The notes below the pieces were generated by a model, which was not told the DNA's origin, searched no databases, and saw only the letters and a list, made by a program, of their open reading frames with translations. Both the position numbers and the translations under genes were made by a program. DNA of 64,000 bases from Argopecten irradians (lineage: Eukaryota; Mollusca; Bivalvia; Pectinida; Pectinidae). The number at the start of each line of letters is the position of its first letter. The first letter of the stretch is position 1. Below are positions 32,399 through 44,700 of the stretch, piece by piece. The stretch is from contig NC_091135.1 in NCBI RefSeq assembly GCF_041381155.1, forward strand, positions 47,667,086 to 47,731,085, read 5' to 3'.

Positions 32399-35095
32399 TT
32401 ACGAGGTATCCGAATGTTTGGTTTGACAAATCTCTTTGTGTCCCTGGCTCCATGCCTTACGCTGACAGTCTACAGTACAGTACCAAGCCTTTTTACAGTT
32501 GCCGCACCCTCTGTATGCCTCGTCGTTAGTCTTTTTGTGACAGTTCGTGCAGACATAGGCGTCGTCCCCTTCATGCACACAGCGTGGACAGTGACACCAG
32601 AAGTTGAAGGACTTGTAAAGCCACGCCCTCCTAAGCTTCCGGGGCATGGACGTGTCAATGTAAGTCGTGTATAACTCCTCCCCCTTTGTGATGTCTCTTT
32701 TGGCGCGAACTATCACGCCACCGCGGTCATTGACGTAGCCGTCACATACCTCGACGTTGTTCATGCATGAGTGATTCAGACATGCGTGAAGAGGGAAAAT
32801 ACCACAGAAGTCCGCGGTAGGAACTTTGGCCTCGAGAGGCTTTAGAAGAGCCAGGGCTCTCATATCTTGTGCATACAACTTGGACAGACTGTTAAGGAAT
32901 TGGTGGTGCGGCGTCACTGGAAAGGAAAAGCTTTGGAGGTTACATGACGCCTGGAAATATCGTCCCGTGAACTCAGCTTCCGAAATCTCGTACTTCATGC
33001 CATCGCCACAGTCGCTGAAGATATCACGGTACAGTTGTAGGATCGTCGACATTTTAGATGCAACATCACCAGTACCGAATGCGATAAATCTGAAATGATA
33101 ACAAATTAATGTTTTGTTACTTTCCAATTATTTAATAAATCGGTTTTAGAAGACATCCTTTAGCCTAAATCATATTAACAATGACTCGTTGAATATATCT
33201 GTGATAGCAATCGAACCCGTGTTTGGACCAATCTGTGGGGCTTTCAAAAGGTACGCACTGAATTTGGAAGTCATCGTAAAATATATTTTGTAATAACTAC
33301 AATAGCCTTAAGACTGCTACTGCTAAACACGTATTAGACAACCATAACTTACTTCCGGAAGGGAGCCTTTGCCCTTGCCCAATGCTCCAGAGCTGGTTCT
33401 GTACACCCGTCCTTCTTCATCAGACGTTTGGCCGCTATCACAATCTGTGCCCACATCCTAGCCAGGATAACTGGACTGAAGGAAGCCAGCCACAGATTCA
33501 CTTTCTCACCATTCTCGTTGTAGCCATAACCATAGTTATCTGCAAGTTCGTATAGGGTTTTAGCGGCCGCACACCTAGAAGGACAGATCAGCTGATGGTA
33601 TTCGTCCCACGCACGCTCTTTGCACGTGTCCGTACAGAACTTAACAATGTCACATTTGTCGCACATTACAGGTGTTACGTCAGGCCATTGGCTATCGATC
33701 AGGTCCTTAACGCCACTGTCGAATGTGTCCAGTTTGTCTCCGAAGTATCCGCGCGCGGTCAACAGTGACGTGGAGCAATAGTCACAAGCGGGCACCATCT
33801 TGTCTACCTCCTTCGACAGCACTCTGCCGAATACCGCGGGAGAGTCCTCAAATATGATCTCACCCTCCGAGATGTCACGCTTAGCGTATATACCACGGCC
33901 GTATCCCGAAAAGTCCACAGTTATGGGGAAGTCTGTGGTCAGTGGGCCGTATATACGACTGGTTCGAACCTTTTGGAAGATTATAGCAGCCTCTTGGTCT
34001 TTTTTACCGGAAAGAGTATAAGCCTTCCTCAACCAGAACTCGGCCGCTATTGGGTAATTTATCTGACCCAGTACTTTACCTGTGAAAACAAAATTTGATT
34101 AAATGTGATACTAAAAGTACATGTATGAAAAAGAAAATCTTACTCTACACTAGCGTTCAGTCTTCGGCACCAAAGCACTATGCACAAGATCCATATGTTA
34201 ACACAATACCATCTAGGATGCTTGTGAACGCAAAACATCACTTATTCTGTTCCTTTCTCGCGAATACAACATATAAAATTAACGAACTAAACTAAATCCC
34301 AAATTTCATGAATGCTAAACTATACTAACCTCCAAGTTTCCATGAATCAGCCGTCCGCTCTCCCTTAGGGATGACCCATAAGTCTTGAATGGCGCCAATC
34401 AGGTCTTCGTTCAAGAAACGCACTTCTGCCCTCAGACGTCGCAGGATCCTATTGGTAGGTTCCAGTTCTACAGCGAGAGTGAAGAACTGCAGAGCCTCGG
34501 GAAACTTTCCAGCCATCATCGCTTTGTGTCCCTCTACAGCTATCCTACCAGCTTTCTCCGATCTCAAGTTATCCGGAGGAGGAGCGCGAATATCTTTTTC
34601 CATATCGTACTTGTGTTCCAGGGATTCGTATTCCCTCTTCAGCAGAATGTCGTCGCCGGGATAGTAGTCCTGACCACAGAAGTTTACGGCGTCGTAGCCC
34701 TGCTCGTCCGTCTCGCCACCCATCTTCTCGTAGTCCTCTAGTATCACTTGCTGGAGTTTCTTCAGATCCTCAGTTATGACAGCATGTTTAGAATCCGCAT
34801 CTAGACCGGCCTTATAAAAATGATAGGCATCCTCATATTTGGCGAGTTTGGTGGACGCCCTCCCCCCAGTGATGGCACCCTCAATGTTCGTCGGGTCAAG
34901 GTCGAGTGCCTTCTTGACGTCGTCTACCACTTTGTTGTATTTGGCCTGTTGGAGGTAACATTTGGCCCGGTTTACGTAATGGTAAGGACAGTCCGGCTCG
35001 TCCTCGAGAAGGTTGGTGTAGAGCTGGATTGCCGTGTCGTAATTTCCCATCTCATAGTCCTTTAGGGCTGCCGTGTTTAAGTCTAAAACCTTCAT
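32399..35095 (-). CDS. TPR-SET-MYND protein of the SMYD family, with extra C-terminal MYND finger
   Basis: Three exons read on the minus strand: 35095-34330, 34079-33353 and 33089-32399, with AG/GT borders and matching phases, give about 727 residues. TPR-like helices lie at about 3-115, with further TPR-like sequence near 195-245. The SET domain starts near 313 (GYGRGIYAKRDISEGE) and is split by a MYND-type zinc cluster (CDYC to CDKCDIVKFC to CKERAWDEYHQLIC, about 354-421). The SET core follows with NHSC near 603 and GEELYTTYID near 634. The post-SET cysteines are CHCPRC. A second MYND finger (CTNC to CGNCKKAWYC to CQRKAWSQGHKEIC) ends the protein. SMYD proteins are lysine methyltransferases of histone and non-histone targets; SMYD4 is the TPR-bearing member. 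The second C-terminal MYND is unusual. Start chosen at the first in-frame ATG (35095). Confidence 0.92.
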
Positions 35096-35153
35096 CGTGG
35101 ACACGTCCGGTGGCCGTGAGATAGGTGGGGCTCTTGTTCACGTGCGTTTCTGA
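35096..35153 (-). other. 5' UTR part of the SMYD-family gene with splice acceptor
   Basis: On the minus strand CTATTTTCAG|AAACGCACG stands about 58 bp before the ATG, suggesting that a non-coding first exon lies further upstream (right of 35160). I could not identify that exon. Confidence 0.4.
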
Positions 35154-36272
35154 AAATAGACATTCATGTTTTAAGAATGTATTTATTCAGAAAAAATCAA
35201 ACGTTGTCATAAAGAGTTTGTTTCTTTTCGTTTAACATTTTTTTTTTAAATTTAACAAGGCAATCGTATTAAGTGGAAAAAAAACCCATACAAATGTCGT
35301 ACTTTACGCCATTGTTTTATGTATAATGTTTTACCGGTATCGTAAATGTGTATTGCTATACAAAGGCATACATTTGTTATGAAAGGTGGACAATTAATAT
35401 AACCATGTCCTTCTCTAATTGTCAGAATGAGAGATACAAAATTCTAGTGAAATGCCGTGCGAGATTTGTCATTTTCTGGGCCATTATCTGCGGGTGAAGA
35501 ACGGTGTATCAGCATTCATTCTAGTATCACTAGTCCACTTGTTGTGAATATTGATACAAGACGGATACTAAAAGTTTATAAATGCTTTTCATTACCGCGA
35601 ATTGTTGATTGTAACGTCATGTGTTTGCGAACATAACGTCACATTTTTCGGAGAAAACGACGTGAATCATTACGTCACAATGAATACCTACTAGCAAGAC
35701 GGAATGTATCTCAAAAGCACGAGGGATGAGATTCTCGAGCGACTACCAAAATATCCTAAATATTGGCATTTTTACAAAGATGTCGAGTTGAGCGTTATTT
35801 GAGCAATTCTCCTTTATCTCAAGTACATGTATCTCGATCAGAAGAATGCGTAATTTGGACTAATTGCTCTAGCGGACAATATTGTAAGACTAGCCCCATA
35901 CAGCTATCGCTGATGAACTCTGTTGGACATTTCAACGCTGTGCCATGCATGTATACAAGTATAATGACGGGGAGTGGGATAGGAGGGGCTGGGGATTCCT
36001 TACCGTGTCGACATGTGGGCTGTCCTAATTACCGATATAAAGTTGTCTTAGTTTACCCCCTCCCTTACTGTAGGGTGCATTATAACATAATAATCATGTG
36101 TCGTAGTACTTCGGGGAAATTACCACTGTACGTAACCAGTATCTTCACAAAAATGTACATGCAGTAGTAAGGAACATATTACTACATGAATAAAAAAAAA
36201 ACTCTCGCGAAACACTCGAAGTGCACACAGGGGGCAAGATAATACGTAGAATAGATAAATGTATAATTAGAC

Positions 36273-36414
36273 CACAGGGCCTCGTTACTAATGATGGTAT
36301 ATATTAGAAAGGTCACGCCTATTTACATATATTTCAATGTAATGTATGTAAGGTAAGTAAATAAACGTGACCTGTCTTTTATATATATATCATCATACGT
36401 AACGAGGCCCTGTG
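36273..36414. mobile_element. 142-bp MITE with perfect 16-bp TIRs and 7-bp target duplication
   Basis: The ends are perfect inverted repeats CACAGGGCCTCGTTAC and GTAACGAGGCCCTGTG. ATTAGAC stands directly outside both ends (36266-36272 and 36415-36421). Similarity of the arms continues inward (GGTCACG with a nearby ATTTAC), so nearly the whole element can fold back. CAGGG-type ends recall hAT elements, but a 7-bp duplication is one short of the usual 8, so the superfamily is left open. Confidence 0.85.
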
Positions 36415-38304
36415 ATTAGACTGTATAACCTACTAGTACTCCCAGGTGCCCTATACATTTAGATATATGTTTGAAAACAATTTATTTAAAAGTGGTTTAC
36501 ATAACAGCGCAGACAGCATCATAGATAATGTATGGTTAGCTTACAGGTATACTGATGTATACAAAAGTATGCTAACGGTGCTGTCACACATAGATTCTGG
36601 ATTAATTGTTTCGCCCATCAGTTCTGTGCTATTTTTAGACGTCATATTACACCTAGACTAAAAATAATGTGGGTTGTCTATCTATTAATCATCTGATTCA
36701 TTACCTCCCCTTACATTGAAACTTTTATAACCAGAGTCTATTAAACTGATTATCATACTGATTATAAAGTTTACATCTAAAGGCTGGTGCAGGATTATGT
36801 TATTACTTCATTGGTTTCAATGACATTTGACCGATTTTTTATTCTATATTTTTTTTTAACTTTTTATTTTTTTTTTATTTTACTATATACATGTACGTGT
36901 ATTCAAAACGGACGATGCAAGCATTCAATTGTGAAATGAATGAAGGATTAATGTCTAAACAGTCTGTTCATATCTAACAAGCACGTACATACAAAGTCTA
37001 CACGTGCAGCCTAGAGTATGCGTTTGATAGCATGCCAATCTCGTAATGTGCATCTCTTAAAATTCTTCACGGTTTTCAGACCCGCAATATAAACTGACGA
37101 ACTATCTTTGTATGTCTGTTTTATCGCATTACGCTAATGTGAAGTGGAACATCTTCAGAATAACTTTGCCGTATGTAAGGTAGGCCTATATCTGCACGTG
37201 AAAAAGCACGCCGGTTTCGCCATCTTTGCGCTATACACGTATATATAAACAGTGATCTACATTCCAGCGCGTGCACAGCTGTCAATACAAGAACAATTCA
37301 CTCAGTTCATCTTTTTTCAAGGCGAAAGATGGAATATTATAGACACAATATTTCATCGATAGATAATTTACTTACCCCCTCAAAAAGTGACTATATGGTC
37401 TGTTACGCTTTTCTGTCGGCTACAGCCTGTTTGGGAAGACCTGATAGTAATGTGACGTCGCAACTCTAAGTATGGAAAGAAACCCGATATCAAACATCTG
37501 ATGATCGACGGGAGAAAGTTGTACACATTGCTGCTGCTGCTGAGATTGGGCACTGACGGGGGAGGCGCGTGGCACTGGAGGGGCTCACCACAGGGGACCT
37601 GATGATAATGTTCGGATCGAAATTTGTTTCTCCTCTTATCAGATTGATACGAATCCATATGCTTATTTTGTATTCAATTAACGAGAGAGACTTTTGCATT
37701 ATAGATGTCATAGAAATAACTTTTTGAAGTCTGAAAATATAAAAGTGTGTCAGTTTCTGATTGATAAAAAACCCGTCATACGTCGTGGGAATATATAATG
37801 TTGCTCTTTAATACACTAAATAATTGAGAAATAATTTACAGTTACTAACAAGGTATAAGGGTCATAATGTACCTTTTGTCTACCACAGTTTATTCGTATA
37901 CTATAAGTGAGCAGGCGATTGATTGGTCATTTTGGTTTTGCATGAAAGCTCACGCGCATTTTAAAATATGTCAGGGCAATCTACACCTGTCTCTTTATAT
38001 CGCGTAATGATCACGAGTTCAGTGCAGGAAGCGTGATAACTCTTTTACGTGTAAATTTGTTTATTTTTGTATTTTGATAAAGGGACAGATCTCTTCGAAA
38101 ATTTGACAATATTTTGTCAACGCTGTTGGCATTACTTCTTTGTCCCTTATAATAAAGATATATACTTTAAGAATATCTTGATTTATGGAAATAATCAATG
38201 TTCAGTTAAACACAATGCCAGCAAATTTCAGCGCTGCTATTATTTCTTAGTGATTCACTATCAATTGAAATGTATAGGATAACCTGCAGGACTACCAGAC
38301 TTAA

Positions 38305-38660
38305 TTATCCCCCGCTTTCACCGAAATGAGGATATCAATTTGGATTTGTCCGTCCGTTCGTCTGTAACGCTTGGTTTCCGTTCAATTACTGCCATGTTAA
38401 GCGATATTTTTGTAACTTGGTCACATGGTCAAGTGTAGCAAGAGCTCGGCACTCTCATATTTGGCGGAGTTCAACGAAAAACGACATTTCGGCTGTTTCC
38501 GTTTAATAACTTTCGCAAATATTACCAGATTTTCTCGAAACTTAGTACCATGGTTAAATGTCTCAGGGCCTTGGCCAAGTTCAATCGGGACTTTGATTGT
38601 ACCCTATTTGGCTAAGTTATGGTCCTTTTATTAACGAAAAACGTCATTTTCAAGAACCAT
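38305..38660 (+). mobile_element. Truncated relative of element A
   Basis: TTATCCCCCGCTTTCACCG, GGATATCAATTTGG and TTGTCCGTCCGTTCGTC match the left end of element A (9454), with the hairpin partly decayed. A unique core follows; no CTTGTT end is seen. Confidence 0.55.
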
Positions 38661-39231
38661 CGAAAATTCTACTATATATACCGAGGTGTTTCACAAGCGT
38701 AACGCAGAGCAGACATCTGGACATTCACATTTAAGCTTGTGAACTGCCACTTTTTCCTCGACTTAATACCAGTGAATTTAAATAAGATCTGTTGATGAAA
38801 ATAGTATTTTGCCAAAACTAATAATTATTTCTCTGTACCATTGACAAGTTTGAATGAATATAATATGTTTGAAATAAATATTCTGTGAATATTATATCAA
38901 AACACACAGAAAATGAAATATTAAAATTGTTTTTTTATTGAAGATGAATAACACATTAATATTGTCAGAATTTCAAATTTTTCTCAACAGTTATTTTTGT
39001 AGTGAAGATGACTGACAGCAACATTATTAAACATAAATTTTGCATTTTATTTCAAAAGGTTACAAATGCTTCAGATAGACCCACCCACAGAAGTGATTTT
39101 ATTGAAATGCCACTCTGGCACAGAGGTAATTTTTATCTTTTATCACGGCACATATTATTTTTTAAAGTGCCTTCCATGGGTGCCATATATGTTTTGCTGG
39201 AACAACCCTTATTAATCTTGTGAAATAATAT

Positions 39232-39715
39232 AACAAGAGGCAAATGGGCCTTAACGGTCACCTGATATTTGATACAATTTCGTTATGTAATTTACTAGCC
39301 AACTGATGTCTTTTGTTCATGAAATAGGAACATATATCTAATAGATCTACATACAAATTTTCATTAAGCTTCGAGCATATTTACTCACATTACCGTGTTC
39401 ACAAGGGCCATTAATAATTATTAGTGCAAAGGGCAATAACTCGGCAAATGATCATCGAACCAAGCTGATTTTCAAACTCGTCTGAGATCTTTCCAATGTT
39501 AGTATAAACACAGTTTCATCAAGATCGGTTTATATTTACTCACGTTATCGCATTCACAAGGTCCAATGATAATTATTAGTGCAAAGGGCAATAACTCCGT
39601 AAATTACAGTCGAATCGCACTGATTTTCGAACTCGTTCGAGATCTTTCCAATGTAAGTCTACATACAAAGTTTCATTAAGCTCGGTTTATATTTACTGAA
39701 GGTGACCTAATAAAG
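39232..39715 (-). mobile_element. Tandem-core element G, minus orientation
   Basis: Read on the minus strand it ends with GGTGACCGTTAAGGCCC, then a degenerate hairpin and CTCTTGTT (39232). The core has about two copies of a unit containing AATTATTAGTGCAAAGGGCA and GAGATCTTTCCAATGT, roughly 170-180 bp each. Same end plan as elements B and H. Confidence 0.62.
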
Positions 39716-41748
39716 TTAAATGAGTGTTTGCTTAATCATAGATAAAAACTTTTGAAAAATAAATCTGTTCTATTTTGTAATACACTGGTGTCTGTTTAAT
39801 AATATTATACTTGAAATCAACTAAAAATCATGCACACACCAGATTGTTCCTGAACGTCCTTATGTATATCTTATGATATTATAATGGATCTTTATTACTA
39901 ATACTTTAACATCTATAAATAACAGTCAAGACTATATATAGCTATTACAACAAAAATATGATGAGATCATAACTAATGTTCACTGGTCTTGCACATTTTT
40001 AGTGACAAGATGTCAGACTGCATCATCATATATTTGTTCAACATTAGGTTTACTTTGTAGCTAAGTTAAGGTCCCATTTATAAACCAACAAAGTATGGAT
40101 CTATTTCTAGGATTTTATAAAGTGCCAATGTTGACTTTGTAACATCAGAATAACCAAAAGTAAAATCCTCGTTTAATACCCAGATATTCAGATCTTTGGC
40201 AATACCATTAAGGGGCCTTAAGTTGATCTAAAAGTTAACAATGAATGTTACCTGTTGGAGACTCCATCCATCATACAATTGTTGTGTATTTGAATTTTGA
40301 ATATCAAGCAGATGCTTCTATTTTTAGAAATGTAGAGTCAATATTGCACAATAAGTTAACAATACCCTGACATTGAGAACTTTAGAGATGTGATGCAATG
40401 TCACCATTCTCAGATAGTACAAATATATCAGTACCAAATAATGTCATCTACTCTCTTTCAAACCAAATAATGTCATCTACTCTCTTTCAAACAAATTCTG
40501 TATTAAGCATAAAAATTAAGAACTTTTGATTCTGTCCACATTGAATGATTCCAATTCAGTATACCTATAGGATAATAATATTACTGAACTCACACAGCAC
40601 TGAAGGTGTGCTTTGATACATATATATGATATGCTCCTTTATTCCAATGTTCTCAATTGATTCTATGATTCCGTTCTTAGAAACAAGACAATATTACTGT
40701 ATCATGATTAAGTATTAAGTTAAAAACTGCAGAGATTGTACATTTTATGGCACTTTTTCTTACTACATTAATAACTGAAGTATAAATCTGTAAAATGCTC
40801 TTCCATGTTTCTCTTGTAATCATAACACATATATCCTTGGAACTGAATACAAAATTTAAATACAATATGATGTATAATGATAAAACAAATCAATGAGAGT
40901 GGTGCCCATGTAACTATACATGCATCACAGTGAACAACATATCATCACTATCAATGATCATAGTTAGATAGACTGTAATAAACATCACATCCTTATAGTT
41001 AACAATAGATATTTAACAACTTATATTATACATGTATGTATACAAACATATATAAATGGATAACAGGCTAAGCCTATTTAAATATTCTTTTCCAATAAAT
41101 ACTTGACAAGTCTCACACACGAAAATCAATTACTCTGTCTGGTAGTGTTTGTTTTAAATCTACACTATTGATTTTTGTTTTGACAATCCATCACTTATGA
41201 TAATTATGCATCACATAAAAATAATTTCTGTCGGTTTTTCCTTTTATATATAACTCCATCCGATATACACTAATTAGACAGCGTGCCCATTAAAACCACA
41301 ACAGCAGTAACAGTATGTTGTTCTCATCAATCCACATGTAGCATTTACACTGATTCATTCTTTGATCCACTTATGTTGTAATATCAACAAGCATGTCGCA
41401 GATGGTTGATAGTTCTGAACTCTTTATACCTGGAGATGAACCATAAAACAGGGTGGAAGGCAGGCAGTGAACTCTTCACATTCAAACCAGGTAGCTGTTA
41501 TAGTTATCTCCCCTTCACATCAAGTCATCAAAACCCCAAACACTGCACAATTGTCCGAATTAACTATTTTGCTTCAACAGCTTTTCCATTTAATTTTTGA
41601 ACATGTTGGCTGTTCCAGTTAACTAGCTCACACCAAGTCTCAGAAGCTCCACAAATGATTGGCTGTTCCAGAATCTTGCTCATTTCCAGTCATGAATCAC
41701 AGAAACAAAATTCCCTAACAAGCGTCAGCTGTTACATTTGAAACATCC

Positions 41749-44700
41749 TTACATCCACAATCTCAGAAGTCCTATACATAGTGTTGCTGTACCAGCCACC
41801 GCTCCTATTAATGCAATGTTCTTGATTTAGTCAAAAAGGAATTTAATTATGCAGAAACCATTTACATGTATTAGTAAAACTTGCATCTTATTTTGTTAAA
41901 CTTGCATCTTAGTTTAATTTTTTCAACTTGAACATGCTGACTTAAAACTTTTTAAAATGTAGTAGCTAGTCTTGCCCTGACTTCATGCTAACATTAAAAT
42001 GGAAGTTTCTACAAGGTTCAACTACTTCAGTATATTACTATTTTGTATTTTGCACGAAATCAAAACTGAAATTAAGGTTAAGTATTGGATATGTAATTTG
42101 ATACTAATTTTTTCTAATAAAATTGTGGCAAGAACCGACCTGCTGCGTATTTGAAGACGTCATTACGGTATGTTTCTATCTTGGTGTGCAAAGCAGCTGT
42201 ATCTGTGACAATCTTATTGTTTAGGACTTGAAGCTCTTTACGGTTTTCCGCATGCTAAAATTTAACAAATTTAAACATAAGCAGGAACTTACACACAGCA
42301 ATTAGCAAGAAAGACCAAATATTGTTTTCTTCTAAGTATGCATTGCCATGATTTTGCTACGACTAACACCATAAAACACTCAATCTGAAAAGTCCTGACT
42401 CATAAATTTTACATTTAATTTTTCTGATAAAGGCAATCTTAAAAATAAAGGTATGTATAAAATGTACTTTGGGTGACCAAACATAAGATTTGTTCAAGGT
42501 TTGTACACATGTGGATATGAACAAAGCCTTATCTACAATACAGTTTCTTCACTTCTCATTAATTCCTTCTTAATTTCTGTGTACAAATTTGACTCAAACT
42601 GTTGTAGTACAGTAAGACAATGTACACAAACTGTATGCAGACACAACAGCTGAACTTTTAGACAGTAATTGCTGAGCTTTCATGTTATCCTGGTTAAATA
42701 GTACAATACATCCTAATCATGGAGATTAATATATAAACTTAAAAACTCACCGCTTCAGTGCTACGACTCTTTTCCAGATTTATGTCGAGAACAACATTAT
42801 TTTTTAGTTTCCCCATCTCATCTTGCAGAGTCTGCTGGAATTGTTTGATCTGCATGGTTTGTTTCTGTAAGTACAAGTCATTATATCACCTTTCCTTATA
42901 ATACTGCAATGTTGTTGGTGTTAAATCTGTGCTTTAAATTCTACTTCCAACTATAGTAATGAGGGCGAGATGATGGCCAGTCAACGTGCACACAACAGTT
43001 GGTTTGATATTTTGGTGGTAGAAACAATACAATTTTTAAAACTTACTTCTACAATTGGGTAACAATTGTAGAAAACAATTGTAGAAATTCTGTATCTTAA
43101 AGCAAGGGATAAACATGAATTTTCATTTTCCTGCTATAAAGAGGGGAGAACATCCAGCTCATCCTTACATCCTGAATTCATACAAAGACTGCGGCATCTA
43201 TTTCTCCCATACTTCACAGGGATATCTTGTAGTTGTTAGGGAAGGCTAATAGAATCTTACATGGGCCTGTCAGGTGGACAGGGATATCTCAACCCAAGTG
43301 AAAAAAAATTTGGCTGGTCAACCCGAGGCTTGCCAAGGGTTGACGGACAAAATCTTTCACGAGGGTTGAGATATCCCTGTCCACCTGACAGACCAATGTT
43401 TGATTCCTTTTCTCCCATACTTTAACGAAACATGAAACTACAGTTATAGAGAAACATTTCCAAAGCCACACCATCGTAGGAACGTCACTATGTGCCAAGT
43501 TTTGTGACATCATCGACAATAGTCACCGCATGTAATGATGACGTCACATCATAGTCTAGCGCATGTGAGCTGTCTTTTCCCTATCCTGATAAAAGACAGA
43601 GTTATCATTTCCCTAGCAACCACGGGATAATCCTGACAAGGATAGAAAAAAACGTTATCTTACACAGGGAGGTGAAATACAGCTCACACACATCAGACAA
43701 TTATGTCATGTCATCAATGCATGCGACATAACTGCAGCATGCATTATTAATGAAATCATCAATTTCAACTCATACCATGTTTGCCATAATTAGCGCTCCT
43801 TTAGCTATAAGTGTCCTTTCTCTCTTCTGGAGAAGGAATTGAAGTTATGAAATCCCCCATTCCATGGATTAAGTTATGAAATCCCCCATCCCATGGATTA
43901 AGTTATGAAATCCCCCATCCCATGGATTAAGTTATGAAATCCCCATCCCATGGATTAAGTTATGAAATCCCCCATCCCATGGATTAAGTTATGAAATCCC
44001 CCATCCCATGGATTAAGTTATGAAATCCCCCATCCCATGGATTAAGTTATGAAATCCCCCATCCCATGGATTAAGTTATGGAATCCCCTATCCCATGGAT
44101 TAAGTTATGAAATCCCCCATCCCATAGATGAAGTTATGAAATCCCCCTATCCCATGGATTAAGTTATGAAATCCCCCATCCCATGGATTAAGTTATGAAA
44201 TCCCCTATCCCATGGATTAAGTTATGAAATCCCCCATCCCATGGATTAAGTTATGAAATCCCCCATCCCATGGATTAAGTTATGAAATCCCCTATCCCAT
44301 GGATTAAGTTATGAAATCCCCCATCCCATGGATCAAGTTATGAAATCCCCTATCCCATGGATTAAGTTATGAAATCCCCCATCCCATGGATTAAGTTATT
44401 GAAATCCCCCATCCCATGGATTAAGTTATGAAATCCCCCATCCCATGGATTAAGTTATGAAATCCCCCATCCCATGGATTAAGTTATGAAATCCCCCATC
44501 CCATGGATTAAGTTATGGAAATCCCCCATCCCATGGATTAAGTTATGAAATCCCCCCATCCCATGGATTAAGTTATGAAATCCCCCATCCCATGGATTAA
44601 GTTATGAAATCCCCCATCCCATGGATTAAGTTATGAAATCCCCCATCCCATGGATTAAGTTATGAAATCCCCCATCCCATGGATTAAGTTATGAAATCCC

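Larger units (their letters stand above)
35160..41748. other. Intergenic DNA, no supported gene
   Basis: The AT-rich sequence holds one MITE (36273-36414) and two tandem-core element remnants (38305-38660 and 39232-39715). It should contain the promoter and non-coding first exon of the SMYD-family gene (somewhat richer in CG around 35.5-37.7 kb) and the 3' end of the MCUR1 gene. Open frames here (for example 35763-36167) show no known motif. Confidence 0.5.

Noticed and set aside
42140-42254. Terminal MCUR1 exon ending GRFLPQFY
   Set aside because: A better ending exists: donor CAG|GTCGGT joins in phase to 41804-41749, which restores the family's membrane helix at the exact length.
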